This document shows, one piece after another, positions 46,840-55,895 of a stretch of DNA of 64,000 nucleotides. The stretch's first letter is position 1. Each line of letters opens with the position of its first letter. The notes under the pieces are model-generated. The model did no database searches. It had not been told where the DNA came from and saw only the letters and a list, made by a program, of their open reading frames with translations. The stretch lies in the NCBI RefSeq assembly GCF_000612445.1, contig NZ_BALC01000003.1, positions 1 to 64,000 of the forward strand. The letters run 5' to 3'. The position numbers and the translations under genes are program-made. The stretch comes from Liquorilactobacillus sucicola DSM 21376 = JCM 15457 (GTDB taxonomy: Bacteria > Bacillota > Bacilli > Lactobacillales > Lactobacillaceae).

Positions 46840-47340
46840 ATGGCAAAGGAAAATGAAGAAGTAGAAGGACGTAAAAAAGGTGGAATCAAGTGGCTTATCA
46901 TTCTGCCATTGATTTTGATAATTGCTATCGGCGGTGGTGTTGGGGGAACGATTTTGACCTCGAAATTTATGTCAAACGAAAAAACTGAGACTGCTAAACA
47001 AAGCAGCAACACTGCCAAAATATCTGATAAGCAAGTTATCGTACCTGTTAAGAAGTTTTTGGTCAACTTGGCGAACGACGGGTCTGGAACTGACAAATAT
47101 GCCCGGGTTTCACTCTCGCTTTTGGTGGCGAATGATGATAACAGCAAAAATGTTAAGAAGAATACGGCTGTTATCCGTGATAGTGTGATTAACGTCTTGC
47201 GTCAGAAAAAAGCAGGAGATATTTTGAATTCTGCCGATAGTATCCCCAATCTGAAGAATGAACTAAAGGATAGTATCAACCGTGCTTATGGGCAGCAAAT
47301 CGTACAAGAGGTTTTCGTGACAGATCTAGTTGTGCAATAA
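46840..47340 (+). CDS. fliL: Flagellar basal body-associated protein FliL
   Basis: FliL surrounds the stator and supports torque. The 166-residue protein has one N-terminal membrane helix (about 16-37), a short linker and a C-terminal FliL domain with FLVNLANDGSGTDKYARVSL (about 75-94) and the last VFVTDLVVQ. It sits between flbD and fliO, its usual place. Confidence 0.92.
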   Translation: MAKENEEVEGRKKGGIKWLIILPLILIIAIGGGVGGTILTSKFMSNEKTETAKQSSNTAKISDKQVIVPVKKFLVNLANDGSGTDKYARVSLSLLVANDDNSKNVKKNTAVIRDSVINVLRQKKAGDILNSADSIPNLKNELKDSINRAYGQQIVQEVFVTDLVVQ

Positions 47341-47358
47341 AAGGGAGGAGGCTGGCTG

Positions 47359-47724
47359 ATGGAGATCTTTTTTTCACTTATCAAAATAAGTGTGTTTTTG
47401 CTGATTATCATTTATTTGATTAATGTGTCACTTAAATATTTGAATAAATATACTAATCAGACGAATAATACCTTCCAAATTCTGCGGAAAATCGCTGTTA
47501 GCAAAACCTCCTCGATTGGAATAGTTCAGATCGTTGACAAGTATTACGTCATGAGCTTTTCCGAACAACAAAATCAGATTTTGAAAGAACTGACGGCAGA
47601 AGAAGCAGCGAAGTTTCTTGCTTCGATGAAATTGGCGGCATCAGGTAAGGAGAAACCTGAGTTTGCAGATGTTTTGAAAAAAGTAACTAAAAAGTTGTCA
47701 AATAAAAAAGGAAGTAGCAAATGA
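47359..47724 (+). CDS. fliO: Flagellar export protein FliO (FliZ)
   Basis: The 121-residue protein has one N-terminal membrane helix (about 5-25), then the FliO-type soluble stretch (ILRKIAVSKTSSIGIVQIVD, about 42-61) and a lysine-rich end. FliO helps assemble the FliP-FliQ-FliR export gate. Its stop overlaps the fliP start (ATGA), supporting coupling. GGGAGGAGG precedes the ATG. Confidence 0.88.
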   Translation: MEIFFSLIKISVFLLIIIYLINVSLKYLNKYTNQTNNTFQILRKIAVSKTSSIGIVQIVDKYYVMSFSEQQNQILKELTAEEAAKFLASMKLAASGKEKPEFADVLKKVTKKLSNKKGSSK

Positions 47725-48485
47725 GAAAGAAAACAGCGATGCTGACTACAGCGGCGGCCGCTTGCGGATGGACTATGTGGGTCCCTGTCGACGCTTTGGC
47801 GATCAGCACGAATGATGTTACATCGACAGTTAATAATTTATTATCCAGCGGTAATGGGTCAAATCAAACTATCAACACATTTTTGCTGCTTACGCTTTTG
47901 TCAGTTGCACCGATTTTGTTAGTTATGACGACTTCATTTACGCGAATCATCATGGTTTTGTCATTTGCTCGCAGTGCTTTGGGAACACAACAGAATCCAC
48001 CTAATCAAGTTTTGATTGGTTTGGCGCTTTTCTTAACCTTTTTTACAATGCGACCTGTTTATACGGATATCTATCACGATGCGATTGTACCGTATAACAA
48101 GCAAGAGATATCACAAAAACAGGTTTTCAATCGGTCCGAAGTTCGGATGAAGAAGTTTATGTATAAACAGACAAGGAATAAAGACATTCAGTTGTTCTTA
48201 GACGCGTCTAAAGATAAGCATCACTACAAGTCATACAAAGAAATTCCGATGACAGTAGTCACGCCTGCTTTTATCATCAGTGAGCTACGAACTGCTTTCA
48301 GTATTGGATTCTTATTGTTTATTCCATTTTTGATAATTGACATGGTCGTCTCCAGTATTCTGATGTCAATGGGGATGGTCATGTTGTCGCCAGTCATGAT
48401 ATCATTGCCGTTTAAAATTTTGTTGTTCGTGATGGTTGATGGCTGGTACTTATTAGTCGAGTCCCTTATTAGAAGTTTTTACTAG
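47721..48485 (+). CDS. fliP: Flagellar export gate protein FliP
   Basis: FliP forms the core of the export gate. The 254-residue protein has a signal-like N-terminus, then TTSFTRIIMVLSFARSALGTQQNPPNQ (about 73-99, quoted parts conserved in all FliP), and the C-terminal FIISELRTAFSIGFLLFIPFL (about 184-204). It overlaps fliO by 4 bp and is followed by fliQ after 11 bp. Confidence 0.95.
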   Translation: MRKKTAMLTTAAAACGWTMWVPVDALAISTNDVTSTVNNLLSSGNGSNQTINTFLLLTLLSVAPILLVMTTSFTRIIMVLSFARSALGTQQNPPNQVLIGLALFLTFFTMRPVYTDIYHDAIVPYNKQEISQKQVFNRSEVRMKKFMYKQTRNKDIQLFLDASKDKHHYKSYKEIPMTVVTPAFIISELRTAFSIGFLLFIPFLIIDMVVSSILMSMGMVMLSPVMISLPFKILLFVMVDGWYLLVESLIRSFY

Positions 48486-48496
48486 GAAGTTGGAAC

Positions 48497-48766
48497 GTGG
48501 TTTATGACAGTGAGATGGTTTTAAACGTAGTACGGGATGCATTCATTCGTATCATATTAATTGCAGGACCGGCTGTTTTAGTTGGAATGATTGTCGGATT
48601 TGTGATCAGTATCTTCCAAGCGACGACCCAGATTCAAGAACAAACATTGAGTTTTGTTCCCAAGCTGATCGCAATTTTTATCACACTGATATTAGCGGGA
48701 AACTTTATGTTGAATATCCTTTTAGAGTTTACAAAATCAATATTTAAAATGATCTCTTCATTATAA
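48497..48766 (+). CDS. fliQ: Flagellar export gate protein FliQ
   Basis: The 89-residue protein has two membrane helices and the highly conserved SIFQATTQIQEQTLSFVPK (about 38-56). FliQ is part of the FliPQR gate. It starts with GTG at 48497 behind AGGAAG, 11 bp after fliP. Confidence 0.95.
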   Translation: MVYDSEMVLNVVRDAFIRIILIAGPAVLVGMIVGFVISIFQATTQIQEQTLSFVPKLIAIFITLILAGNFMLNILLEFTKSIFKMISSL

Positions 48767-48796
48767 GAATAAGACAAGTAAGTGAGGTGGAAAAAA

Positions 48797-49555
48797 ATGG
48801 TCCAAGTTCAGATGGGAGCATTGATCCTTTGCCGCATCATGTCGTTTCTCGTTATTGGACCAGTTTTTTCACAGCGCGGTTTCCCAAATATGGCAAAGAT
48901 GGTTGTCGGTTTTAGTCTGGTAATGGCTGCGTTTCCGGCCGTTAGCAGCTACAAAGAAGTTTCATTGATTCTTTTTGCATTGGCGGCAGTAAAAGAAATT
49001 TTATTTGGTTTGGCGATGGGATATCTAAGCCAGTTAGTTTTTAATGCGGTGATGATGGCCGGACAGATGATTGATTTTCAAGTTGGTTTTTCAATGGCAC
49101 AAGCATACGATACGACTATGCAAATGATGACCTCACAGTTTGGGAAGCTTTATTACTGGCTTGCATTATGTGTTTTCTTCATGTTGAACCTGTATCAACA
49201 GATGATATTTGGAGTTTTAGAATCATTTCGGCTGGTGCCGTTGGGAGCTATCGTTCTTAGAGGTTTCACGGTTGAGGGAATTGTTAAGTTATTTGCTGGC
49301 ATGGCTGTGATGTCCGTAAGTTTGGCGGCACCGCTAGTTGTTTCGGTACTAGTAATTGATCTGGTCTTAGGTATTATTTCAAGGTCGATTCCACAGATCA
49401 ATGTTTTAATGCTGAGTTTGTCGGTCAAAACAGCAGTTGCCCTAATTATATTTTTACTGTTGCTGCCGAACTTGCTGAGTTTTCTAGGAACACATTTAGC
49501 TGAATCTATTTCCAATATGATGGACTTTGTCAGATCCATTCAACAAGCGAGGTAA
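48797..49555 (+). CDS. fliR: Flagellar export gate protein FliR
   Basis: FliR completes the export gate. The 252-residue membrane protein shows the family's RIMSFLVIGPVFSQRGFPN (about 14-32), the GQMIDFQVGFSMA segment near 91-103 and several helices. ATG 48797 follows GAGGTGG; an earlier in-frame ATG at 48782 is less likely. It is followed by flhB after 9 bp. Confidence 0.93.
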   Translation: MVQVQMGALILCRIMSFLVIGPVFSQRGFPNMAKMVVGFSLVMAAFPAVSSYKEVSLILFALAAVKEILFGLAMGYLSQLVFNAVMMAGQMIDFQVGFSMAQAYDTTMQMMTSQFGKLYYWLALCVFFMLNLYQQMIFGVLESFRLVPLGAIVLRGFTVEGIVKLFAGMAVMSVSLAAPLVVSVLVIDLVLGIISRSIPQINVLMLSLSVKTAVALIIFLLLLPNLLSFLGTHLAESISNMMDFVRSIQQAR

Positions 49556-49564
49556 AAGACTGGT

Positions 49565-50632
49565 ATGGGAGATAAGGATGGTAAAACAGAACGCCCGACT
49601 GCCAAGCGTCTAAAAGACGCTCGTAAAAGGGGCGAAGTCCCGAAAAGCCAAGAATTGAATGCAGCATTAGCTTTACTAGTTTTTGCGTTCATTATGGTGC
49701 CATCTTGGGAATTTGTACTTAATCATTTTATGCCATATATGATTCAGATGATCCAACAGATCGGAAGATTCAAGGTTGAGTACCGCGATCTTTCAAAGGT
49801 TGGAATTCAGGCTGTTCTAATGATCTTTTTCCTCTGTGCCCCTTTCATGGCTATTAGCATGGCACTTGGATACTTGGCCAATTTGGTCCAAGTTGGCTTA
49901 CTTTTTACAACGAAGCCACTAAAACCGGACTTCAAGAAGATCAATCCTTTAAATGGCTTCAAGCAGATGTTCGGTTTGCGTTCATTGTTTAATATGACTA
50001 AGACGTTGGCTAAATTTGCGATAATAGCCTATCTTTGCTACCAGAAGTTTATGCAGGCAATCCCGACTTTAATCAATCTCAGTTCTGTCGGTGTAGGCAA
50101 AATTTTATTTTTTGTTTTGGATTTTGCTAAAGACTTGTCTCTGAAAATAGCGCTCTTACTGTTGGTCTTATCACTAGCTGATTACATGTATCAGCGCTAT
50201 ACGCACATTAAGAACTTGCGAATGACAAAACAAGAGATTAAGGAAGAATTCAAACAGATGGAAGGCGATCCTAAGGTCAAGTCGCAACGGAAAGCCAAGT
50301 ATCAGGAGATGGTACGCAATGCGGTTTCTAATGTTAAGAAAGCAACGGTTTTGATAACTAACCCGACCCATCTTGCGTTAGCAATCAGGTATGATCCTGA
50401 AAAAGATGAAGTCCCGATTTTGTTGGCTAAAGGTGCAGATCAGTTGGCCCAGCGAATGAAGGCAGAGGCTCGCAAAGAACACGTCCCGATGATCGAAAAT
50501 CGTCCCTTGGCTCACGCTCTATACAAAAAAGTGGAACCGGGTCAATTTGTACCAGTTGATATGTATGAATCTGTAGCAGAGATAATCGCACTGGTTTATC
50601 GTTTGGAAGAAGAAAGCAAAGATAAGATTTGA
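49565..50632 (+). CDS. flhB: Flagellar export switch protein FlhB
   Basis: FlhB switches export from rod/hook to filament substrates after self-cleavage. The 355-residue protein has the TERPTAKRLKDARKRGEVPKS start, four hydrophobic segments and the NPTH cleavage site at residues 266-269 followed by LALAIRY. It lies between fliR and flhA as usual. Confidence 0.96.
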   Translation: MGDKDGKTERPTAKRLKDARKRGEVPKSQELNAALALLVFAFIMVPSWEFVLNHFMPYMIQMIQQIGRFKVEYRDLSKVGIQAVLMIFFLCAPFMAISMALGYLANLVQVGLLFTTKPLKPDFKKINPLNGFKQMFGLRSLFNMTKTLAKFAIIAYLCYQKFMQAIPTLINLSSVGVGKILFFVLDFAKDLSLKIALLLLVLSLADYMYQRYTHIKNLRMTKQEIKEEFKQMEGDPKVKSQRKAKYQEMVRNAVSNVKKATVLITNPTHLALAIRYDPEKDEVPILLAKGADQLAQRMKAEARKEHVPMIENRPLAHALYKKVEPGQFVPVDMYESVAEIIALVYRLEEESKDKI

Positions 50633-50666
50633 TTGTTCGATTCAAGTTTAAGGAGGAACTAAGTGA

Positions 50667-52748
50667 ATGCAAAAGGCAGCTCAGAAGAAAAAGCGCGGCA
50701 GAAAACTAAATTATGCTGATGTACTTGTCTCATTTTTAGTTGTTGGGATTATTGGTTTAATAATTATTCCACTGCCTGCACCTATTTTAGATGTCTTGAT
50801 TGTTATCAATTTGACGGTGGCAATGAACATCTTATTGATAACTTTATTCACAAAGTCAGTTCTGGAGTTTACGACATTTCCGACCCTGTTGCTGATTACT
50901 ACGATGTTTAAATTAGGGCTGAACATGTCATCAACACGTTTGATTTTAACAAACGGAAACGGGGGGAACGTGATTGATGCGTTCGCCAATGTTGTAGCCG
51001 GCAGCAACTATATAGTTGGGATAATTTTGTTTGTGATTATCATGGTCGTCCAATTAGTTGTTGTGACCAATGGTGCTGGAAGGGTCTCTGAGGTATCGGC
51101 TAGGTTTACGTTGGACGCGATGCCTGGTAAGCAGATGGCGATTGACTCAGATCTTAATTCAGGTTTGATTACTGAAGAGGACGCGCGCAAGCGCCGTAAG
51201 GATCTTCAGCGCGAAGCAGATTTTTACGGTTCAATGGATGGAGCCAGCAAGTTTGTCAAGGGTGATGCGATTGCAGGTATCCTTGTTACCTTGATCAACT
51301 TAATTGGCGGAGCAGTCATTTTTTCTGTCAAGGGTGATATGTCGGTTACAGAGGCATTATCTCAATTCGGGAAACTAGCGATTGGTGATGGTCTAGTCAG
51401 TGCGATTCCGTCCTTACTGATATCTATCGCATCTGGGGTCATCGTAACACGTTCTGATAATAATAGTTCATTCGGATTGGACATTGCGCGGGACGTTGTT
51501 CGTTATCCACAGTTATTCCGAATCGTTGGTATCATTCTGATGGTCTTGTCTGTTATCCCTGGCTTCCCTTTCATTCCGTTCATGCTGATTGGAATACTAA
51601 TGTTTGGAGCCAGCATGCTTGTCAAGCAGCGTGAGGAAAAAGCTGTCAAACAGCGCAAGAAAGAGGAACAGACATTGGCTCTTCAACGCAAGAAGGAGTC
51701 GCAAGACGAGGAAGAATCGGTTTCTTCATTCCAAGTTGAACCGATTGCCATTGAAATTGGCTATGGGTTGATTCCGATTGTTGACAGTTCAGTCGATAAC
51801 AGTTTGATGAGCAGGATAGTTTCGATTAGAAAACAGACCGCACGTGAGTTGGGAATTCTAGTGAATCCGGTGCGTATACGCGATAATCTTTACCTTGAGT
51901 CTAACGACTATTCGATTAAGATTCGGGGAAATGAAGTCGGGAAGGGCGACATCTACCCCGATAAGTTCATGATTATCAGCCCTAATGATGAGCCTTTCCC
52001 ATTCAAAGGAATTCCGACCAAGGAGCCTGCGTTTAACCTTGATGCGATGTGGATTGATGAAAAAGATAAAGAAGCAGCTGATCTGCAAGGATTTACGATT
52101 ATTGAACCCTTGACCGTAATTGCTACACACCTGAAGGAAATTATCTATGCGCATGCACCAGAGCTTCTTGGACGTCAGGAGGTCAAAAAATTACTGGAAG
52201 GAATTAAGGATCAGTACAACGTAGTGATCGATGAATTGATTCCAGATATTCTCCGGTTGGGAGAGGTTGAAAAAGTTCTGCAGAACTTATTGGAGGAGAA
52301 GATTCCAATCAATGATTTAGCGACGATTCTGGAGACCTTAGCTGATTACGGGGCCGTGACAAAGGACACAGAGGTTTTGACAGAATATGTCAGACAAGCA
52401 CTTAAGCGAACAATTGCGAATAAGTATTCGGATGATAGCAATCAGTTGAACGTCATTACAGTTCATCCTAAGGTCGAAGAACTTATCATGCAGAGCATTC
52501 AAAAAACAGCCACCGGCTCATATCCGGTTTTGAAGCCAGAATCGGTTAATCGCATTTTGGGTGCTCTTGGAAAGATTCAGCAAGAGATGATGGTCAACGA
52601 TACGTCATTCGTTGTGTTGACTTCACCTAAGATCAGGTTGGCATTCCGCAAATTGATCTCGTTCAATTATCCTAATGTTGCTGTCCTTTCATTAAACGAA
52701 ATCCCAAATGAAATTGCGATAGAAACTGTTGGAAGTATTAATATTTAA
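50667..52748 (+). CDS. flhA: Flagellar export protein FlhA
   Basis: FlhA is the large export gate component whose cytoplasmic part docks substrates. The 693-residue protein has about eight helices up to residue 320, the conserved FHIPEP region (FYGSMDGASKFVKGDAIAGI near 191-210) and the C-terminal cytoplasmic domain. GGAGG precedes the ATG. In Bacillus flhF and flhG come next; here sigD follows directly. Confidence 0.96.
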   Translation: MQKAAQKKKRGRKLNYADVLVSFLVVGIIGLIIIPLPAPILDVLIVINLTVAMNILLITLFTKSVLEFTTFPTLLLITTMFKLGLNMSSTRLILTNGNGGNVIDAFANVVAGSNYIVGIILFVIIMVVQLVVVTNGAGRVSEVSARFTLDAMPGKQMAIDSDLNSGLITEEDARKRRKDLQREADFYGSMDGASKFVKGDAIAGILVTLINLIGGAVIFSVKGDMSVTEALSQFGKLAIGDGLVSAIPSLLISIASGVIVTRSDNNSSFGLDIARDVVRYPQLFRIVGIILMVLSVIPGFPFIPFMLIGILMFGASMLVKQREEKAVKQRKKEEQTLALQRKKESQDEEESVSSFQVEPIAIEIGYGLIPIVDSSVDNSLMSRIVSIRKQTARELGILVNPVRIRDNLYLESNDYSIKIRGNEVGKGDIYPDKFMIISPNDEPFPFKGIPTKEPAFNLDAMWIDEKDKEAADLQGFTIIEPLTVIATHLKEIIYAHAPELLGRQEVKKLLEGIKDQYNVVIDELIPDILRLGEVEKVLQNLLEEKIPINDLATILETLADYGAVTKDTEVLTEYVRQALKRTIANKYSDDSNQLNVITVHPKVEELIMQSIQKTATGSYPVLKPESVNRILGALGKIQQEMMVNDTSFVVLTSPKIRLAFRKLISFNYPNVAVLSLNEIPNEIAIETVGSINI

Positions 52749-52798
52749 TGAATCATATCGGTGAAAGGAAACTCTAAGCGTGGAAGGGGGATGTTTTT

Positions 52799-53509
52799 GT
52801 GTACGAAACAAGCATAGAAGATGAGGTATTAAAGTACCTGCCATTAGTTGAGCGTGTGGCTAATCGAATATCAGTTAAAAGTACCGAATATGAGTATGGA
52901 GATCTGTATAACATTGGCGTGATTGGGCTGATCGATGCGTTGAGAAGATTTGATGCAAGCAAAAAGGTTCCCTTTGAAGGCTACGCTATGATTCGTATCA
53001 AGGGTGCAATCATCGATGAGATTCGGAAACATTCAAAAATTTCACGCTATAAGATGACGATCGTCAACAAATTTTATCAAGCAAAACAAGATCTTGAACA
53101 GAAGTTGAAACGTGAAGTTACAGATGCAGAAATCTGTAAAGAAATGAAGATTGATGCCGCTCAGCTAGGGAATATTTACGAAAGTATCCACTATCTGGCT
53201 AGCGTTTCTTTGGAAGATACACTTTTCTCAAACACAGATGAGGGTATCTCACTGCAGGATATGATTCAAGATACACTGGCTGAAAATAGTGAAGAAACAT
53301 TGCTAGAAGAAGAACGCAAGCAGGCACTGGTGCATAGTATTAAGAAACTGTCTGAACGCGAGCAACTCATTTTGAGTCTGTATTATGAAGAGGAAGCTAC
53401 ATTAAAGGAAATTGCTGCTATTTTAGATATTTCAATAGCACGCGTTTCACAGATCCATGGGAAAATCATAATTAAACTGAAAAACTATATTAAGGAGGAA
53501 TTGGCATGA
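52799..53509 (+). CDS. sigD: RNA polymerase sigma factor SigD (FliA, sigma-28)
   Basis: SigD directs transcription of late flagellar and chemotaxis genes. The 236-residue protein has sigma region 2 (YLPLVERVANRIS and YNIGVIGLIDALRRFD, near 13-60), region 3 (ISRYKMTIVNKFYQAKQDLE) and region 4 with ILSLYYEEEATLKEIAAIL near 196-214. The start is GTG behind AAGGGGG. It overlaps flgF by ATGA. Four matching promoters can be read in this window. No anti-sigma factor flgM is seen here. Confidence 0.95.
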   Translation: MYETSIEDEVLKYLPLVERVANRISVKSTEYEYGDLYNIGVIGLIDALRRFDASKKVPFEGYAMIRIKGAIIDEIRKHSKISRYKMTIVNKFYQAKQDLEQKLKREVTDAEICKEMKIDAAQLGNIYESIHYLASVSLEDTLFSNTDEGISLQDMIQDTLAENSEETLLEEERKQALVHSIKKLSEREQLILSLYYEEEATLKEIAAILDISIARVSQIHGKIIIKLKNYIKEELA

Positions 53510-54207
53510 TACGTGCACTTGATACTCTAAGGCAGAATGTCGATATTTTACAGAAACGACAGGAGAATGTCAGCGGAAATATTGCTAATGTTAATACGAC
53601 TGGTTACCGTGCCAAACATCTTTTTCAAAGTACTTTAAGGGAAGCGCAGCTGCATAATTATCAAGGCGGGCCTAATGCGAATCAGAGAACCGAAATCGGC
53701 GGCTTTACTTTTGGTAATCAGTTAGATGGATCATATCTTGATCAGACTAAAGGTGCATTGCACCAGACGGGAAGAGCAACGGATTTTGCGATTACTAATG
53801 ATGGCTACTTCACAGTCAGGATGCCTAATGGTCAGGAAGCCTATACTAGAAACGGCAATTTTAATCTTAATGAACAGAATCAGTACGTGACACAGGAAGG
53901 ATATACTGTTTTGAACGCTGCGGGACAGCCGGCAGTAGCCGGAGATAATAACTTCAGGATCACAGCTTTTGATGATGAACAAGCACTACAAAATATGGGA
54001 AATACATACTTTACGAGCAACGCGCAGGGGCGTCAACTCGCGGGAGCAGATGTTCGTCAGGGTTACCTGGAACAATCTAATGTTTCAACTGCGGATGAGA
54101 TGGTCGCTTTAATTCAAACAGGGCGTGAATTTGAAGCTAATCAGAAAGCTCTGAGTTCCAACAATGAGACATTGGGTAAAGCAGTCAATGAATTAGGAAA
54201 GATATAA
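53506..54207 (+). CDS. flgF: Flagellar rod protein FlgF (FlgF/FlgG type)
   Basis: The 233-residue protein has the rod-family N-terminus (ENVSGNIANVNTTGYRAKH, about 20-38), the middle RATDFAITNDGYFTVRMPNG (about 88-107) and the C-terminal LEQSNVSTADEMVALIQTGREFEANQKAL. It is the first of a tandem pair of distal-rod proteins after sigD; FlgF and FlgG (also FlhO/FlhP in Bacillus) cannot be firmly told apart by eye. The ATG overlaps the sigD stop and follows AAGGAGGAA. Confidence 0.88.
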   Translation: MIRALDTLRQNVDILQKRQENVSGNIANVNTTGYRAKHLFQSTLREAQLHNYQGGPNANQRTEIGGFTFGNQLDGSYLDQTKGALHQTGRATDFAITNDGYFTVRMPNGQEAYTRNGNFNLNEQNQYVTQEGYTVLNAAGQPAVAGDNNFRITAFDDEQALQNMGNTYFTSNAQGRQLAGADVRQGYLEQSNVSTADEMVALIQTGREFEANQKALSSNNETLGKAVNELGKI

Positions 54208-54226
54208 AGATGAGGTTAACTTAACA

Positions 54227-55005
54227 ATGAATATGAATAGTCTTCTATCAATTAATAAGTCTGGGTTAAACGGATTGCAAAAAAGCATGGATGTTATTTC
54301 AAATAACATTGCCAATGTTAATACAGTTGGATATAAAAATCGTGATACCAGTTTTCAAGAGCTTTTGAACAATCAGGCGACAGCACAAGAAGTCGCGTTG
54401 AGTCCGCGTGCAGCTAATACAGCTCTGAATGAGGGTTTGGAAGTTAATCAGGAAAATATCAATTTTGCACAAGGAAGTCTGCAAAATACGGCTTCACCAT
54501 ATGATTTGGCAGTCGAAGGGCAAGGATTTTTCGGAGTGTATGATCAGAATAACAATTTGCTGTTGACTAGAAATGGAGATTTTCATCCTAATGGTAGCGG
54601 GCAGCTTGTCAATCAGCAGGGATATCGCTTGTCGATTGAGGCGACCGTGCCGCAAGATCGCTGGCCTAAGGGAAATGTAAGAATTGATTCTAATGGAACT
54701 ATCAATATCCAAGATGGTGAACGAACTGTCCAAGTTGGTAGGATCCCACTTTATCGACCTAATAATACAAATGATCTGCAGGCAGCTGGCAATAACCTTT
54801 ATCGTGTTGTCAATGGGGGGCAAATAAATCCGGTTTTCAATGGCGGACTTGGAAGTATTCAACAATATCATTTGGAAAACTCGACAGTTGATCTGTCAGA
54901 TTCAATGAGCAATATGATAATCACACAGCGGCATATGGTTTAAATACCAAAGCCGTACAAGCGGTAGATGATATGTTGGGAGTCGTTAATAAGTTCTCAG
55001 AGTAG
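54227..55005 (+). pseudogene. flgG: Flagellar distal rod protein FlgG, frameshifted near its end
   Basis: The frame from ATG 54227 encodes the rod N-terminus (SNNIANVNTVGYKNRDTSF, about 25-43) and continues to MIITQRHMV, stopping at 54941-54943. The -1 frame continues with the expected end (AYGLNTKAVQAVDDMLGVVN) to TAG at 55003-55005. One more G at 54930-54931 would join QR to AYGLN and give 260 residues. The C-terminal helix packs in the rod's inner core, so the broken form should not assemble. The next gene starts 16 bp after the restored stop. Confidence 0.85.
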
Positions 55006-55021
55006 TCAATGGAGGAATAAA

Positions 55022-55732
55022 TTGATCAGTTTAACAAATGTCAATAAAAAATATGACGGGCGTGTAAAAGCGCTGATTGATGTTTCTTTTAATGTGCAGC
55101 AGGGGGAGTTCGTATATCTGGTTGGTCCCAGTGGAGCAGGCAAATCAACGTTGCTGAAACTACTAACGCGCGAGGAGACACTGACAAGCGGTACGATTCG
55201 GATGGGAAATATGCAAGTTGAAAAGATTGCAGCAAATAAGCTCTATTTGCTGCGCCGTCAAATCGGGATCGTTATGCAAAAGGATCTTTTTATTCCATAC
55301 TATTCAGTTTTTGAGAATATTACATACTGTTTGGAGGCAGTGGGAATAACAGGCCTTCAAAAAGAAAAAAGAGGATTGGAAGTTCTAGGGTTAGTGGGTA
55401 TGACAGCACATAAAAATAAGATGCTGCAAGAACTTTCGATCGGACAACAGAAGAAAATAGCGATTGCACGTGCTACTGTGAATCACCCCTCTGTGCTGAT
55501 TGCTGATGAACCGACCGCCAACTTGGACACCAAGTCATCTGCTGAGATCATGAAACTGTTTTTTCGCCTGAACCAGAAGGGAACAACCATAATAATGGCA
55601 ACACACGACAGTACAATGGTCAATTCAATCAGGAAACGTGTTCTTGAATTGCAGGGAGGCCGTTTGATCCGTGATGATCACGATGGTGGATACACAAGTT
55701 ATGCCGATCCTAAAGATATTTATATCTGGTGA
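55022..55732 (+). CDS. FtsE-like ABC transporter ATP-binding protein
   Basis: The 236-residue ATPase has Walker A GPSGAGKS (35-42), the Q-loop QIGIVMQKDLF near 80, the signature LSIGQQKK (about 138-145; usually LSGGEQQR), Walker B VLIADEPT (about 158-165) and the H-loop ATHDS. Overall layout, including tyrosine-rich N-terminus and length, is closest to FtsE. Start is TTG 55022 behind GGAGGAA; an in-frame start at 54968 lies inside flgG. No FtsX-like membrane partner is near it. Its position between flgG and a chemoreceptor in a flagellar operon is unusual. It may work with a chromosomal FtsX to open peptidoglycan for the rod, but that is speculative. Confidence 0.85.
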   Translation: MISLTNVNKKYDGRVKALIDVSFNVQQGEFVYLVGPSGAGKSTLLKLLTREETLTSGTIRMGNMQVEKIAANKLYLLRRQIGIVMQKDLFIPYYSVFENITYCLEAVGITGLQKEKRGLEVLGLVGMTAHKNKMLQELSIGQQKKIAIARATVNHPSVLIADEPTANLDTKSSAEIMKLFFRLNQKGTTIIMATHDSTMVNSIRKRVLELQGGRLIRDDHDGGYTSYADPKDIYIW

Positions 55733-55743
55733 GAGTTGGTGCT

Positions 55744-55770
55744 TAAAATTTTATGCGAAATTGCCGATAT
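55744..55770 (+). promoter_or_regulatory. SigD (sigma-28) promoter of the operon-internal chemoreceptor and che genes
   Basis: TAAA (55744-55747), 15 nt, GCCGATAT (55763-55770), an exact match to the SigD consensus. It begins right after the FtsE-like gene and would boost the receptor and che genes after SigD is made. Confidence 0.9.
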
Positions 55771-55895
55771 TGAAAGTAAGGGATTGCTATTTTCAAATTC
55801 AAAAAAGGAGCGCGGAATTAAAAAAGAAAAAATTGAATAGCGTCTTTGAATTTTTAATACTTTAATCAGGTATGTTTAGCGGAAGGGGTATAACC

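Noticed and set aside
46665-47147. Minus-strand open frame opposite flbD and fliL
   Set aside because: It overlaps two recognised genes and has no family features.
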